The translations under genes and the position numbers were made by a program. A DNA stretch of 64,000 bases, from contig NZ_MVAD01000004.1 in assembly GCF_002007115.1 (NCBI RefSeq), forward strand, positions 398,500 through 462,499, read 5' to 3'. Origin of the DNA: Massilia sp. KIM. Its GTDB lineage: Bacteria > Pseudomonadota > Gammaproteobacteria > Burkholderiales > Burkholderiaceae_D. Below the pieces are notes generated by a model, which was given only the letters and a program-made list of their open reading frames with translations, ran no database searches and had not been told where the DNA came from. Positions 26,129-35,243 of the stretch are shown piece after piece. The stretch's first letter is position 1. The number at the start of each line of letters is the position of its first letter.

Positions 26129-26437
26129 ATGGACAGCACAATGACCCGTCCGTTCCGCCGCCTGCCGCAGGCGCTCGCCACCGCGACGGCCGCCGTCATC
26201 CTGGCCGGCTGCGCGTCCTCCACGCCCACCCTGGACCGCGAGTTCGGCCGCGCCGTGCGCGCCAACCTGGCGGCCCAGGTGGCCGATCCCGCCGCCGCGG
26301 CCAATCCCAATCTCGATCCGGCCGCGGGCATCGACGGCCGCGCCGCTCGCGCGGCCCACGACCGCTACCAGCGCTCGTTCGCCCGTCCCGAACCCGCCGC
26401 ATCCGCCCCGCTGGTGTCCAGCGGCTTAAGCAAATGA
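26129..26437 (+). CDS. Small Tad-locus lipoprotein, CpaD-like
   Basis: A 102-residue lipoprotein: a signal segment ends in LAGC at about residue 29. The remainder contains DREFGRAVRANLAAQVADP and GIDGRAARAAHDRYQRSF, a pattern I associate with the short CpaD-like lipoproteins of Tad loci, probably a pilotin or outer-membrane partner of the secretin. It lies between the secretin and tadZ. Function inferred from position and short motif. Confidence 0.72.
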   Translation: MDSTMTRPFRRLPQALATATAAVILAGCASSTPTLDREFGRAVRANLAAQVADPAAAANPNLDPAAGIDGRAARAAHDRYQRSFARPEPAASAPLVSSGLSK

Positions 26438-26468
26438 ACGCCGGCCGCCCCGGCGCCCCGAGGATGCC

Positions 26469-27635
26469 ATGAGAGCGCTCCTGATCAGCCGCGACAGCCA
26501 GCTGTACTCGGAGATCGCGTCCCAGGGCGCGGCCCGGGTGCCGCCCCTGCACCTGGCCGCCACCCGCGCCAGCCTGCGCGAAGCGCTCGACCGCCCCGAG
26601 GCCGACAGCCCCCAGCTGGTGATCATCGACGCCAGCGAGACCGAACCGCTGGAAGCGGCGCTGCTCGAGCGCGTCGGCCGCCAGTACCCCTCGGCCCAGC
26701 TCATGCTGCTGACCGACCACAACCAGCCCGAACTCCTGATCACCGCCATGCGCGCCGGGGTGCGCGAAGTGCTGCAGCTGCCCCTGGTGCACCGCGCCTT
26801 CCACGAGGCCATGGACCGGATCTCGACCGCCGCCGGGGTGTCCGCCCTGCGCGACGGCAAGGTGCTCGCCTTCATCGCCTGCAAGGGCGGCAGCGGCGCG
26901 ACCTTCATCTCGACCAATTTCGGCTACGCGCTGGCGACCCTGGCCGGCAAGAAGGTGCTGCTGATCGACCTGCACGGCCAGTTCGGCGACGCCGCCCTGT
27001 ACGTGTCGGACCAGAAGCCGGCCATGACCCTGTCCGACGTGTGCGCCCAGATCCACCGGGTGGACGCGCCCTTCCTCGATTCCTGCCTGGTGCACGTGAC
27101 GCCCGGCTTCGGCGTGCTGGCGGCGGCCGACGATCCCTCGCAGGCCAAGGAGGCCAAGCCGGAGCACATCGACACCGTGCTGCGCATGGCGCGCCAGCAC
27201 TACGACTACGTGCTGCTCGACGTCGGGCGCCAGATCGACGCGGTGTCGCTGCGCGCGCTCGACATCACCGACACCATCTATCCGGTGCTGCAGCTGGCCC
27301 TGCCCGACATCCGCGACGCGCGCCGCCTGCTCGACATCTTCCGCTCGCTCGGCTACGTGCTGGACAACATCCGCCTGATCGTCAACCGCTACGAGAAGGG
27401 CGGCAAGCTGCGCCTGCAGGACCTGCACGCGGCCCTGGGCTGCGAGGTGATGCACACCTTCCCCAACGATTACATCGCCGTCACCGATTCGGTGAACCAG
27501 GGCGTGCCGGTGCTGCAGCTGTCGCGCTCGAGCGCGGCGGCGCGCAGCCTGGCCGAGATGGTCGAGCTGGTGACCTCGCGCCGGGTCCAGGAAAGCAAGG
27601 GCCTGCTCGACCGCCTGTTCGGCGGGGGCGCCTAG
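26469..27635 (+). CDS. tadZ: Pilus assembly ATPase CpaE/TadZ (MinD/ParA-like)
   Basis: A 388-residue protein with an N-terminal receiver-like domain (about 1-120) lacking an obvious phosphorylation pocket, and a MinD/ParA domain with deviant Walker A KGGSGAT at 139-145, then VLLIDLHGQFGD. TadZ places the Tad apparatus at the cell pole. The gene has the same spacing and orientation as the rest of the locus. Confidence 0.93.
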   Translation: MRALLISRDSQLYSEIASQGAARVPPLHLAATRASLREALDRPEADSPQLVIIDASETEPLEAALLERVGRQYPSAQLMLLTDHNQPELLITAMRAGVREVLQLPLVHRAFHEAMDRISTAAGVSALRDGKVLAFIACKGGSGATFISTNFGYALATLAGKKVLLIDLHGQFGDAALYVSDQKPAMTLSDVCAQIHRVDAPFLDSCLVHVTPGFGVLAAADDPSQAKEAKPEHIDTVLRMARQHYDYVLLDVGRQIDAVSLRALDITDTIYPVLQLALPDIRDARRLLDIFRSLGYVLDNIRLIVNRYEKGGKLRLQDLHAALGCEVMHTFPNDYIAVTDSVNQGVPVLQLSRSSAAARSLAEMVELVTSRRVQESKGLLDRLFGGGA

Positions 27636-27703
27636 CCGGGGCGCCGGGCGCCGCCGGCCAGGCGCCCCCGCCGGCACACGACAATTGATGATTGGAGCCG
27701 TCC

Positions 27704-29050
27704 ATGTCCTTACGCGAACGACTTGCGGGATCCGGCCAGGAACGTCCGGCGACGGGCGGCCTGCCGGATGCCGGCAACCAGGCCTTCCAGGAGCTCAAGA
27801 AGCTGATGCACCAGATGATCCTCGACCGGATCGACCTGGAGCGCCTCAAGCGCCTGACGCCCGAGCAGTTCAAGCACGAGCTGGCGCTGCTGGTCCAGCG
27901 CATCATCGAGGAGGAGCGCATCGTCCTCAACCAGCACGAGCGCCATCACCTGGTGCTCGACATCCAGCACGAAATGCTCGGCTTCGGCCCGCTCGAACCG
28001 CTGCTGAACGACCCCAGCGTCTCGGACATCCTGGTCAACACCGCCAGCAAGGTGTACGTCGAGCGGCGCGGCAAGCTGGAGCTCACCGACATCAGCTTCC
28101 ACGACAACGCCCACCTGATGAAGATCATCGAGAAGATCGTCTCGCGCGTGGGGCGCCGGGTGGACGAGTCGAGCCCGATGGTCGACGCCCGCCTGCCGGA
28201 CGGCTCGCGCGTGAACGCGATCATCCCGCCGCTGGCGGTGGACGGCCCGCTGCTCTCGATCCGGCGCTTCGGCGCCAGCCCGCTGACGGTGCAGAACCTG
28301 CTCGACTACAAGAGCCTGACCCCGCCCATGATCAAGGTGCTGGAAGGCCTGGGCGTGGCCAAGGTGAACATCCTGATCTCGGGCGGCACCGGCAGCGGCA
28401 AGACCACCTTGCTGAACCTGATCTCCGGCTTCATCCCGCCCAGCGAGCGGGTGGTGACGATCGAGGACGCCGCCGAGCTGCAGCTGCGCCAGCCGCACGT
28501 GGTGCGCCTCGAGACGCGCCCGCCCAACATCGAGGGCAAGGGCGAGGTGACCCAGCGCGCCTTGGTGCGCAACGCGCTGCGCATGCGCCCCGACCGCATC
28601 ATCCTGGGCGAAGTGCGCGGCGCCGAGGCGCTCGACATGCTGCAGGCGATGAACACCGGCCACGAGGGCTCGTTCGCCACCATCCACTCGAACACCCCGC
28701 GCGACGCCCTGTCGCGGCTGGAGAACATGGTCAGCATGGCCGGCGCCAACCTCACCCAGCGCGCGATCCGTCAGCAGATCGTGTCGGCGGTGACGGTGGT
28801 GGTGCAGGTCTCGCGCCTGACCGACGGCACCCGCAAGGTGGTCAGCCTGCAGGAGATCACCGGCATGGAGGGCGACATCGTCTCGATGCAGGAGATCTTC
28901 CGCTTCGAGCAGCGCGGAGTGGCCGCCGACGGCAAGGTGCTGGGCCACTTCTGCGCCACCGGGGTGCGCCCGCGCTTCGCCGACCGCCTGCGCCTGTTCG
29001 GCGTGCCGGTGCCCGACGACGCCTTCGACCCCGACCGGGTCTTCGACTGA
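27704..29050 (+). CDS. tadA: Tad secretion ATPase TadA/CpaF
   Basis: A 448-residue hexameric secretion ATPase of the TadA/VirB11 type. Walker A GGTGSGKT lies at 227-234, followed by [10 protein letters not shown] and the [20 protein letters not shown]alker B/His-box region near 300. It powers pilus extension and retraction. The ATG at 27704 is preceded by TTGGAG; an in-frame TTG four codons upstream was rejected. Confidence 0.96.
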   Translation: MSLRERLAGSGQERPATGGLPDAGNQAFQELKKLMHQMILDRIDLERLKRLTPEQFKHELALLVQRIIEEERIVLNQHERHHLVLDIQHEMLGFGPLEPLLNDPSVSDILVNTASKVYVERRGKLELTDISFHDNAHLMKIIEKIVSRVGRRVDESSPMVDARLPDGSRVNAIIPPLAVDGPLLSIRRFGASPLTVQNLLDYKSLTPPMIKVLEGLGVAKVNILISGGTGSGKTTLLNLISGFIPPSERVVTIEDAAELQLRQPHVVRLETRPPNIEGKGEVTQRALVRNALRMRPDRIILGEVRGAEALDMLQAMNTGHEGSFATIHSNTPRDALSRLENMVSMAGANLTQRAIRQQIVSAVTVVVQVSRLTDGTRKVVSLQEITGMEGDIVSMQEIFRFEQRGVAADGKVLGHFCATGVRPRFADRLRLFGVPVPDDAFDPDRVFD

Positions 29051-29059
29051 GGGGGCGGC

Positions 29060-30037
29060 ATGGACGCGCTGTTCTACGGTTTCGTGGTGTTCATGTTCGC
29101 GGCGGTGATCCTCGCCGTCGAGGGCATCTACCTGTGGTGGATGGGCACCCACGGCGCGGCGGCGCGCCGCATCGCGCGCCGGCTGCAGCTGATGTCGGGC
29201 GGGGTGGGGCGCGGCGGCGAGCGCATCTCGATCCTCAAGCAGCGCCGCTACAGCAGCGCGCCCGCCCTCGACCGCCTGCTGCACCGCGCCGGGCTGGCGC
29301 ACCGCGTCGACGTCCTGCTGGTGCAGGCGGGGTCGCACTGGTCGGTGGGCCAGTTCCTGGCCTGGTCCGGCGCCTGCCTGGGCGCGGCCCTGCTGGTGTC
29401 GAGCGGCTGGCCGCTTCCCTTGGCCGCCTGGCTGGCGCTCGGGCTGGCCGCTGCCAGCCTGCCCTGGCTGGCCCTGCGCCGCGCGCGCCGGCGCCGCCTG
29501 CTGCGCATCGAGCAGCAGCTGCCCGAGGCGGCCGACTTCATCGCGCGCGCGCTGCGCGCCGGCCACTCCTTCAGCAACGTGCTGCAAATCGTCGGCAACG
29601 AGCTGCCCGAGCCGCTCAGCAGCGAATTCCGCATCGCGCGCGAAGAGATCAACTACGGCGTGCCGATGAACGAGGCGCTGCACGGGATGGCGGCGCGGGT
29701 GCCGCTGACCGACCTGCGCTACCTGATCATCGCGGTGCTGATCCAGCGCGAATCGGGCGGCAACCTGGCCGAGATCCTCGGCAACATCAGCCAGATCATC
29801 CGCGCCCGCCTGAAGCTGGTGGCGCACGTGCGCGTGCTCTCGGCCGAGGGGCGCATGTCGGCCTGGATCCTGGGCCTGATGCCCTTCGGGGTGATGGCGG
29901 TCATGACGCTCACCAGCCCGGACTACGTCGGCATGCTGTGGAAGGACCCGTCCGGCCAGCGCCTGCTGTGGTACGGCGCCGGCATGATCGTGATCGGCGT
30001 GTTCTGGCTGCGCAAGGTCATCCGCATCCGCATCTGA
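29060..30037 (+). CDS. tadB: Tad inner-membrane platform protein TadB
   Basis: A 325-residue integral membrane protein with one N-terminal helix, paired central helices near 95-140 and two C-terminal helices, and a cytoplasmic GspF-type loop (AADFIARALRAGHSFSNVL). It pairs with TadC to form the platform that extrudes the pilus. Start ATG follows GGGGG; only 9 bp separate it from tadA. Confidence 0.95.
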   Translation: MDALFYGFVVFMFAAVILAVEGIYLWWMGTHGAAARRIARRLQLMSGGVGRGGERISILKQRRYSSAPALDRLLHRAGLAHRVDVLLVQAGSHWSVGQFLAWSGACLGAALLVSSGWPLPLAAWLALGLAAASLPWLALRRARRRRLLRIEQQLPEAADFIARALRAGHSFSNVLQIVGNELPEPLSSEFRIAREEINYGVPMNEALHGMAARVPLTDLRYLIIAVLIQRESGGNLAEILGNISQIIRARLKLVAHVRVLSAEGRMSAWILGLMPFGVMAVMTLTSPDYVGMLWKDPSGQRLLWYGAGMIVIGVFWLRKVIRIRI

Positions 30038-30058
30038 GCCGACTCCCGAGGTGAAACC

Positions 30059-31018
30059 ATGCAATCCTCCCAACTCGTCTTCCTGGCCATCGTCTTCTTC
30101 GTGATCTGCGGCCTCGGCTGGCTCGGCCTGGCGCTGTTCGCCCCGCTCGCGCTGCGCGAGCGCCTGCGCCGCTTCCTCGGAGGCGGCGCGGCCGCCGCCG
30201 AGGGCGAAGCCGGGGCAGGGGCGGCCGGCCAGGCCTGGTTCGAGCGCGTGGCCAGCGCCGCCAAGCCGCTCACCAAGCTCTCGATCCCCGAGGAAGGCTG
30301 GGAAAAGTCGGCCCTGCGCACCCGTTTCATGAATGCCGGCTGGCGCAATCCCGCCGCGCCCACCCTGTTCTTCGCCTCCAAGACCGGCCTGGCGCTGCTG
30401 CTGCCGCTCCTGACCTCGCCCTTCCTGGTGCTGTACGGCGCCGGCCTGGGCGCGAACAAGCTGCTGGCCGTGCTGCTGCTGGCAGCGGCCCTCGGCTACT
30501 ACCTGCCGAACGTGGTGCTGGCACGCATCGTGGCGCGCCGCCGGCGCGAAATCTTCGAGACCATTCCCGACGCGCTCGACCTGCTGACCGTGTGCGTGGA
30601 GGCCGGCCTGAGCCTGGAGCGTGCCATGGTCAAGGTGGCGGGCGAGATCCACATCAAGAGCCTGGTGCTGGCCCAGGAGCTGCAGCTGGTGCTGATGGAG
30701 ATGCGGGCCGGCTTCAGCAAGGAGAGGGCGCTGCGCAACTTCGCGCTGCGCTCCGGCGTCGAGGACGTCGACACCCTGGTGGCGATGCTGGTGCAGTCCG
30801 AGCGCTTCGGCACCAGCGTGGGCGACTCGCTGCGCGTGTACGCCGATACCCTGCGCCACAAGCGCCGCGTGCGCGCCGAGGAGTGCGCCGCCAAGATCGG
30901 CCTCAAGCTGCTGTTCCCCCTGATCTTCTGCATTTTCCCGACGCTGATGATGGTGCTGCTCGGGCCAGCCGCGATCCAGCTGTCGCGCACCCTGAGCGCG
31001 CTGCCCGGCGCGCGCTGA
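30059..31018 (+). CDS. tadC: Tad inner-membrane platform protein TadC
   Basis: A 319-residue GspF-like membrane protein, partner of TadB. It has an N-terminal helix, a central pair of helices near 125-155, the cytoplasmic segment IPDALDLLTVCVEAGLSLE and a C-terminal helix at about 285-305. Start follows GAGG. It is 21 bp from tadB. Confidence 0.95.
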   Translation: MQSSQLVFLAIVFFVICGLGWLGLALFAPLALRERLRRFLGGGAAAAEGEAGAGAAGQAWFERVASAAKPLTKLSIPEEGWEKSALRTRFMNAGWRNPAAPTLFFASKTGLALLLPLLTSPFLVLYGAGLGANKLLAVLLLAAALGYYLPNVVLARIVARRRREIFETIPDALDLLTVCVEAGLSLERAMVKVAGEIHIKSLVLAQELQLVLMEMRAGFSKERALRNFALRSGVEDVDTLVAMLVQSERFGTSVGDSLRVYADTLRHKRRVRAEECAAKIGLKLLFPLIFCIFPTLMMVLLGPAAIQLSRTLSALPGAR

Positions 31019-31036
31019 ACCCTGATGGAGATTGCC

Positions 31037-32233
31037 ATGCGAACCCCGATCCGTTCCCGCACCCTGCCCAAGCTCCCCACGCTGCGCACCCTGGCGCTGG
31101 CCTGCGCCGGCGCCGGCCTGCTGGCCTGCACCTCCCTGCGGCCGGAAATTTCGCCATCCGCCGCGCCAACCGACGCGCCGACGGCCGCCGCCGACGCCTA
31201 CCTGGCCGGCCGCAACCACCACCTGGCGCGCCGCTACGACGAGGCGCGCGCCGCCTACCAGGCCGCGCTGCGAGCCGACCCGCAGCACGTGGACGCCCGC
31301 AATGGCCTGGCCACCCTGCACGCCGAGCAGCGCGACTTCGCCGCCGCGGTGCGCATCTGGCGCGAACTGACCGCCTCGCTGAACATGGCCTCCGGGCCGG
31401 GCAAGGCCTATTTGTTCGGCAACCTGGGCCACGCCTACTTCCTGAGCGGCGACTACGACCAGGCCCTGGTAGCCCTGGAAAAGGCCTGCCTGCTCGATCC
31501 GCTCAACCACCGCTCCTGGCAGCTGCTGGGCGAGACCCTGGGCAAGCTGGGCCAGGAAGGGCGCGCCGCGCAGATGCTGCGCCAGGCCGAGGCCTTGCGC
31601 CGGCACGACCTGCGCGCCGACCTGGCGGCGGTGGGCGGCAGGACCCCGGTGGCGGCGATCCGGCGGGCGGCGGACCGCCAGGCCGAGGCCCCGCGCGAGG
31701 AAAGGGAGTGGCTGCAGGCCGAGCTGCACCCGGACGAGGGCGGCCTGCTGGAACTGAGACGCGGCAAGGACACGCCCGCGCCGGCGCCCGAACCGCTCGC
31801 GCCGGACACGCCGGCGCCGCTCGAGCATGCCGGCGTGGCGCGCCTGGAGATCCGCAACGGCAACGGCGTCACCGGCATGGCGCGCGCGCTCGCGCGACAG
31901 CTCGGCCAGCAGGAGGTCTCCGGGCTGAAGGTGACGCGGCTGTCGAACCACAAGGGCTTCGCGGTGCGGCGCACCCGCATCGACTACGAAGCGGCCTTCC
32001 GCGCGCAGGCCGAGCGCCTGGCCGAACGGATCGACGAGGTGCAGTTGCGCGAGGTAAGCGACTGCGCTCCGGCCAACCTGCGGCTGGTGCTGGGACGCGA
32101 CCTGCCGCGTCGCGGCCTGGTGCTGCGGCCGCTGGATGACGCGGCGCCGGCGGCGCCTGCAGTGGGAACGGCGAGCTCGGCCGCTGCCCGCGACACGCCC
32201 GCCTTGCCCGCTGGCGCAGGCAAGGCAGGCTAA
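31037..32233 (+). CDS. tadD: TadD-like TPR lipoprotein with C-terminal LytR_C domain
   Basis: A 398-residue lipoprotein. The signal ends LLAC near residue 30. TPR repeats follow (for example GRNHHLARRYDEARAAYQAAL and FLSGDYDQALVALEKACLLD), then a long Arg/Ala/Glu linker, and a C-terminal domain (from about 270: LEIRNGNGVTGMARALARQL) that fits LytR_C, found at the ends of envelope proteins. TadD supports secretin assembly and pilus biogenesis. The start ATG at 31037 has GGAG seven bases upstream; ATG at 31025 is in frame but less well placed. No TadE, TadF or TadG gene follows. Confidence 0.88.
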   Translation: MRTPIRSRTLPKLPTLRTLALACAGAGLLACTSLRPEISPSAAPTDAPTAAADAYLAGRNHHLARRYDEARAAYQAALRADPQHVDARNGLATLHAEQRDFAAAVRIWRELTASLNMASGPGKAYLFGNLGHAYFLSGDYDQALVALEKACLLDPLNHRSWQLLGETLGKLGQEGRAAQMLRQAEALRRHDLRADLAAVGGRTPVAAIRRAADRQAEAPREEREWLQAELHPDEGGLLELRRGKDTPAPAPEPLAPDTPAPLEHAGVARLEIRNGNGVTGMARALARQLGQQEVSGLKVTRLSNHKGFAVRRTRIDYEAAFRAQAERLAERIDEVQLREVSDCAPANLRLVLGRDLPRRGLVLRPLDDAAPAAPAVGTASSAAARDTPALPAGAGKAG

Positions 32234-32249
32234 GCGCTGCCTTGCCTGC
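32216..32249. terminator. 13-bp stem hairpin at the tadD stop
   Basis: GCAGGCAAGGCAG (32216-32228) pairs perfectly with CTGCCTTGCCTGC (32237-32249) across an 8-nt loop containing the tadD stop codon. No T-tract follows, so it could act on both strands as a weak terminator or as a barrier to exonucleases. Confidence 0.65.
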
Positions 32250-32275
32250 CTGCTGCGGCGAGTCCTGTTAGCAGC

Positions 32276-33040
32276 TCATTTCCAGTTGATCTTGCCCAGC
32301 CCGCTGGCATTGGCGTTGCGCTTGGCCGGGTTGCCCAGCACGGTGGCCGAACCGAGGCCGCTCAGGCGCACGTCCGCCGCCTGGCTGGCGCGCACCGTGG
32401 CGCCGCCCAGGCCGGTCAGGTCGAGGTCGACGGATTCGGCCTGCAGGTCCCTGGCTTCGAGGCTGCCGACGCCGCCCAGTCTGGCCTGCAGCGTGCGGGT
32501 CTGGCCCTGGACCGTCATGCGGCCGGCGCCGCGCATGTCGAGGTCGACCCGTTCGGCGCGCACGCCGTTGATGGTCATCGCGCCGACCCCGCCCAGGCGG
32601 GCGTCGATCCGGCGAAAGCCGCCGTCGACGGTGACCGCGCCCGCGCCGTCGAGGGCCAGCTTGACGGCCTCGCCCGAGAACCCGCTGACGGTGGAGCTGC
32701 CCACGCCGCTCGAGGAAAACTCGGCCAGGTTCGGCACCGTCAGTTCGGCGCGCAGCCTGTGCTCCATGTCGCCCTTGCGGGTGTTGAAGGATTCGGTGCC
32801 GATTTCCAGGGTATCGCCACGCTGGGCGGTGGTGATGCGTCCGACGTAGCGGCGGTCGCCGCTGAGCACCAGCGAAGGGGTCGCGCCCTGGCGCAGGACC
32901 AGGTCGACCACGCCGCCCAGCCTGACCTTGTTGACCCTGGCGTCGACGCTGCGGTTTTCACGCACGGCCTCCTCGGCGAAGGCGGCGCTGGCGCCGAAGG
33001 TGAGGGCGGCGGCGACGGCGGCGGTCAGCAGTGTTTGCAT
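32276..33040 (-). CDS. DUF2807 (GIN) family exported protein
   Basis: A 254-residue protein with a Sec signal (residues 1-22: ALTFGASAAFA) and a DUF2807/GIN domain. The domain is a right-handed beta-helix made of repeated short strands of the type VDLDLTGLGGATV and LSGLGSATVLG. Members are predicted extracellular or periplasmic, and no enzyme activity is known. It is convergent with tadD and upstream of nothing on its strand, separated by 126 bp from the GH16 gene. A GGAGAA site precedes the ATG. Confidence 0.88.
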   Translation of the reverse strand: MQTLLTAAVAAALTFGASAAFAEEAVRENRSVDARVNKVRLGGVVDLVLRQGATPSLVLSGDRRYVGRITTAQRGDTLEIGTESFNTRKGDMEHRLRAELTVPNLAEFSSSGVGSSTVSGFSGEAVKLALDGAGAVTVDGGFRRIDARLGGVGAMTINGVRAERVDLDMRGAGRMTVQGQTRTLQARLGGVGSLEARDLQAESVDLDLTGLGGATVRASQAADVRLSGLGSATVLGNPAKRNANASGLGKINWK

Positions 33041-33166
33041 GGTGGTTCTCCGGGAAAGGTGTCGATGATGCCAGACTAAGCCAGCTTCCCGGATCTGCCT
33101 GCCGGATTGCGACGGACTGCAGGATCGGCGGTGCGGACCGCAGGAAACCGGCCCTGTCGGGACGGC

Positions 33167-33994
33167 TCAGCCGCCCGGCGCCGTCTTGCGGTAGACCCGC
33201 ACGTAGTCCACCAGCATCTGCTGCGGCAGCACGGTGCTGCTGTCCGGATAACCCGGCCAATAGCCCCCCACCGCCAGGTTGAGCAGGATGAAGAAGGGAT
33301 GCTCGAACACCCAGTCCCCGTTCACCAGCCCGGGTTTCGCGGTGTGGTAGTGGATGCCGTCGCGGTACCAGCGGATTTCACCCGGCTCCCATTCGACCGC
33401 GAACACATGGAAGTCGTCGGCGTAGGCGCCCTGGTCCAGCTTCGAGGGCTGTCCATAGGCCTTCTCGCCCGAGTAGCCCGGACCGTGCAGGGTGCCGTGG
33501 ACCGTGGACGGTTCCTTGCCGATGTTCTCCATGATGTCGATCTCGCCCGAGCGCGGCCAGCCGACCTTGCCGATGTCGGCGCCCAGCATCCAGAACGCCG
33601 GCCAGATGCCCTGGCCTTTCGGCAGCTTGATGCGCGCCTCGAAGCGTCCGTGCATGCGCTCGTACAGGCCGGCCGTCTTCAGGCGCGCCGAGGTGTACTC
33701 GCGGTTCTCGTAGCGCTCCCTGCGCGCTTCGATCACCAGCATGCCGCCGCTCACGCGCACGTTCTCCGGCCGCCCGGTGTAGTACTGCATCTCGTTGTTG
33801 CCCCAGCCGTGGCCGCCGGTTTCGGCCACCCACTTGCCGCGGTCGAGGGTGTCGCCGTCGAATTCGTCGCTCCAGTCGAGGGTCCAGCCGGCGGCGGGGT
33901 CGAAGCCGGCGGGCGCGCTCCGGGTGGCGCATCCCGCGCACAGGGTGAGGGCGGCGAAGGCGGCCAGTGCGGCCAGTCTGGTGGTGAAGGGCAT
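33167..33994 (-). CDS. GH16 beta-glucanase lipoprotein (laminarinase type)
   Basis: A 275-residue secreted lipoprotein with lipobox LCAGC (Cys22) and a GH16 jelly-roll domain. The active site GEIDIMEN carries the nucleophile Glu151, Asp153 and the acid/base Glu156. Flanking segments (WSDEFDGDTLD, GRFEARIKLPKGQGIWPAFWML) are those of laminarinase-type GH16. It probably cleaves beta-1,3- or mixed beta-glucans at the outer membrane. It is 17 bp downstream of the deacetylase, with CTGGAGA upstream of the ATG, and shares its operator-controlled promoter. Confidence 0.92.
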   Translation of the reverse strand: MPFTTRLAALAAFAALTLCAGCATRSAPAGFDPAAGWTLDWSDEFDGDTLDRGKWVAETGGHGWGNNEMQYYTGRPENVRVSGGMLVIEARRERYENREYTSARLKTAGLYERMHGRFEARIKLPKGQGIWPAFWMLGADIGKVGWPRSGEIDIMENIGKEPSTVHGTLHGPGYSGEKAYGQPSKLDQGAYADDFHVFAVEWEPGEIRWYRDGIHYHTAKPGLVNGDWVFEHPFFILLNLAVGGYWPGYPDSSTVLPQQMLVDYVRVYRKTAPGG

Positions 33995-34011
33995 GGGGTC
34001 TCCAGTGGCCG

Positions 34012-34884
34012 TCAGCGCGCGGCAGGCTGGCGCGCCTGCTCCTGCTTGACGTGCTTCATGATGTTGAGAAAAGTGTCGGTCCAGTACTCGTCCTTGTGCG
34101 CGACCAGGTAGCGCAGCAGTTCCTGGTGGGCCTCGGCCGACACGCTCAGGTAGTCGCCGCCGATGCCGTGGAAGGTGAAGGCGACCATGGTGCCGCGTGC
34201 GCCGGCCTGGCGCACCAGTTCGATCAGCTCCTTGCCGCTGGAGCCCACCGGCGCCACCACCGGCACCGCATACGGGTCGAAGCCGGCCATGCTCGAGGCC
34301 ACGCGCTCGCCGCCGCCGGCCTTGATCGCGACGAAGGCCGTGCGCAGCGCCGCGACGTAATCGCGGCCGGCCGCCCTGGTGTCGCCGCAAGGCGCGGTAT
34401 AGGTGCGCTCGCGCCGGCCGTCGAGCGCTTCCAGCATGGTGTTGCCGAGCAGGACCTGGTCGCGCATCTGTTCCGGCGTGGTGGTGTCGAGGTTGCGGTG
34501 GGCCTGCACCCAGGCCCGGTCCGCGATGGATGCCGAGCACTGGTGGAACAGGCTGTGGTTGCCCAGTTCGTGTCCGCGCTGCGCCGCCGCGCGCCATTCG
34601 CCCATGCGCTGGGCGACCGCCGGATTCGAGAGCTGCAGGTAGAAGCTGCCCTTGAGCCCATGGCGGTCGAGGGCGGGAATCGCGTGGTCGAGCTGGGAAT
34701 CGAGGGCGTCGTCGTAGGCCAGGCTGACGGCGGCGCGGGCGCCGCCCGGCCAGCGGAAGGCGCCGTCCTGGGCCAGCGCGGCTTCAGCCGCGAACACGCC
34801 GGCGACCAAGGCGGCGCAGGCCGCGAACAGCCGCGCGGACCGGCGTGCAGGCGGCCGGAAAGAGGGAAGGGCAGGGCGTTCCAC
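34012..34884 (-). CDS. Polysaccharide deacetylase (CE4/NodB)
   Basis: A 290-residue exported protein with a signal region up to about residue 40, then the NodB fold. SLAYDDAL gives Asp58 and Asp59; the metal-binding HxxxH is H110/H114 (GHELGNHSLFH). It should remove acetyl groups from a polysaccharide. Start is GTG at 34884, with GGGAGA nine bases upstream. A sigma-70-like promoter and LacI-type operator lie upstream. The deacetylase and GH16 genes form one unit. Confidence 0.85.
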   Translation of the reverse strand: MERPALPSFRPPARRSARLFAACAALVAGVFAAEAALAQDGAFRWPGGARAAVSLAYDDALDSQLDHAIPALDRHGLKGSFYLQLSNPAVAQRMGEWRAAAQRGHELGNHSLFHQCSASIADRAWVQAHRNLDTTTPEQMRDQVLLGNTMLEALDGRRERTYTAPCGDTRAAGRDYVAALRTAFVAIKAGGGERVASSMAGFDPYAVPVVAPVGSSGKELIELVRQAGARGTMVAFTFHGIGGDYLSVSAEAHQELLRYLVAHKDEYWTDTFLNIMKHVKQEQARQPAAR

Positions 34885-34905
34885 GGAGCGGTTTCTCCCG
34901 GTGAG

Positions 34906-34923
34906 TTTGGAAACGTTACCAAA
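34906..34923. promoter_or_regulatory. LacI-type operator of the deacetylase/GH16 unit
   Basis: TTTGGAAACGTTACCAAA is a near-perfect palindrome (8 of 9 pairs) of the LacI/GalR family form. It lies 11 nt downstream of the -10 (TATAGT, read on the minus strand at 34940-34935), so a bound repressor would block initiation. Matches the operators at 35116 and 55138. Confidence 0.85.
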
Positions 34924-34934
34924 AAGACAAGCCG

Positions 34935-34964
34935 ACTATAGCACCTTGGAAAAAACAGTGTCAA
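34935..34964 (-). promoter_or_regulatory. Sigma-70-like promoter of deacetylase/GH16
   Basis: On the minus strand, -35 TTGACA (34964-34959) and -10 TATAGT (34940-34935) are separated by 18 bp. The operator begins 11 nt downstream. Confidence 0.82.
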
Positions 34965-35074
34965 CAAGACGCTGCGCGCCGCATCACCAGGGGCGTCGCC
35001 CTGGATGCAGCGGCAGGCCGGCACGGTGTTGCAAAACTGCCGCATATCGACCCATATCTATATGGAATATTCCG

Positions 35075-35103
35075 TTGACAATTTTTTTTGCTAACCCTAA
35101 TAT
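35075..35103 (+). promoter_or_regulatory. Sigma-70 promoter of the TonB receptor operon
   Basis: -35 TTGACA (35075-35080), 17-bp spacer, -10 TAATAT (35098-35103). This is close to ideal sigma-70. The operator at 35116-35133 lies over the start of transcription. Confidence 0.9.
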
Positions 35104-35115
35104 TCAAACAACTCA

Positions 35116-35133
35116 CATGGAAACGTTTCCATG
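35116..35133. promoter_or_regulatory. LacI-type operator of the TonB receptor operon
   Basis: CATGGAAACGTTTCCATG is a perfect 18-bp palindrome, starting 12 nt after the -10 box. It is the best match of the set and presumably the highest-affinity site. Confidence 0.92.
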
Positions 35134-35208
35134 ACCGGATGAAGTTCTCTCTCGACGCATCGGCGAGGACAGATGAAACAGCGCAGCGCATCACCCGATC
35201 CGCAAACC

Positions 35209-35243
35209 AGCGAGGACCTCGGCCCCGGCCGCAGGTCCTCGCT
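35209..35243 (+). promoter_or_regulatory. Leader hairpin in the TonB receptor 5' region
   Basis: AGCGAGGACCT (35209-35219) pairs perfectly with AGGTCCTCGCT (35233-35243), 13-nt loop. It is in the transcribed leader about 215 nt upstream of the TonB ATG. No T-tract follows, so it is not an ordinary terminator; a role in mRNA stability or translation is possible. Confidence 0.5.

Noticed and set aside
33167..34597. A single 476-residue protein joining the deacetylase and GH16
   Set aside because: The frame reads through from the wrong frame of the deacetylase; the GH16 lipoprotein signal and ribosome-binding site identify a start at 33994.
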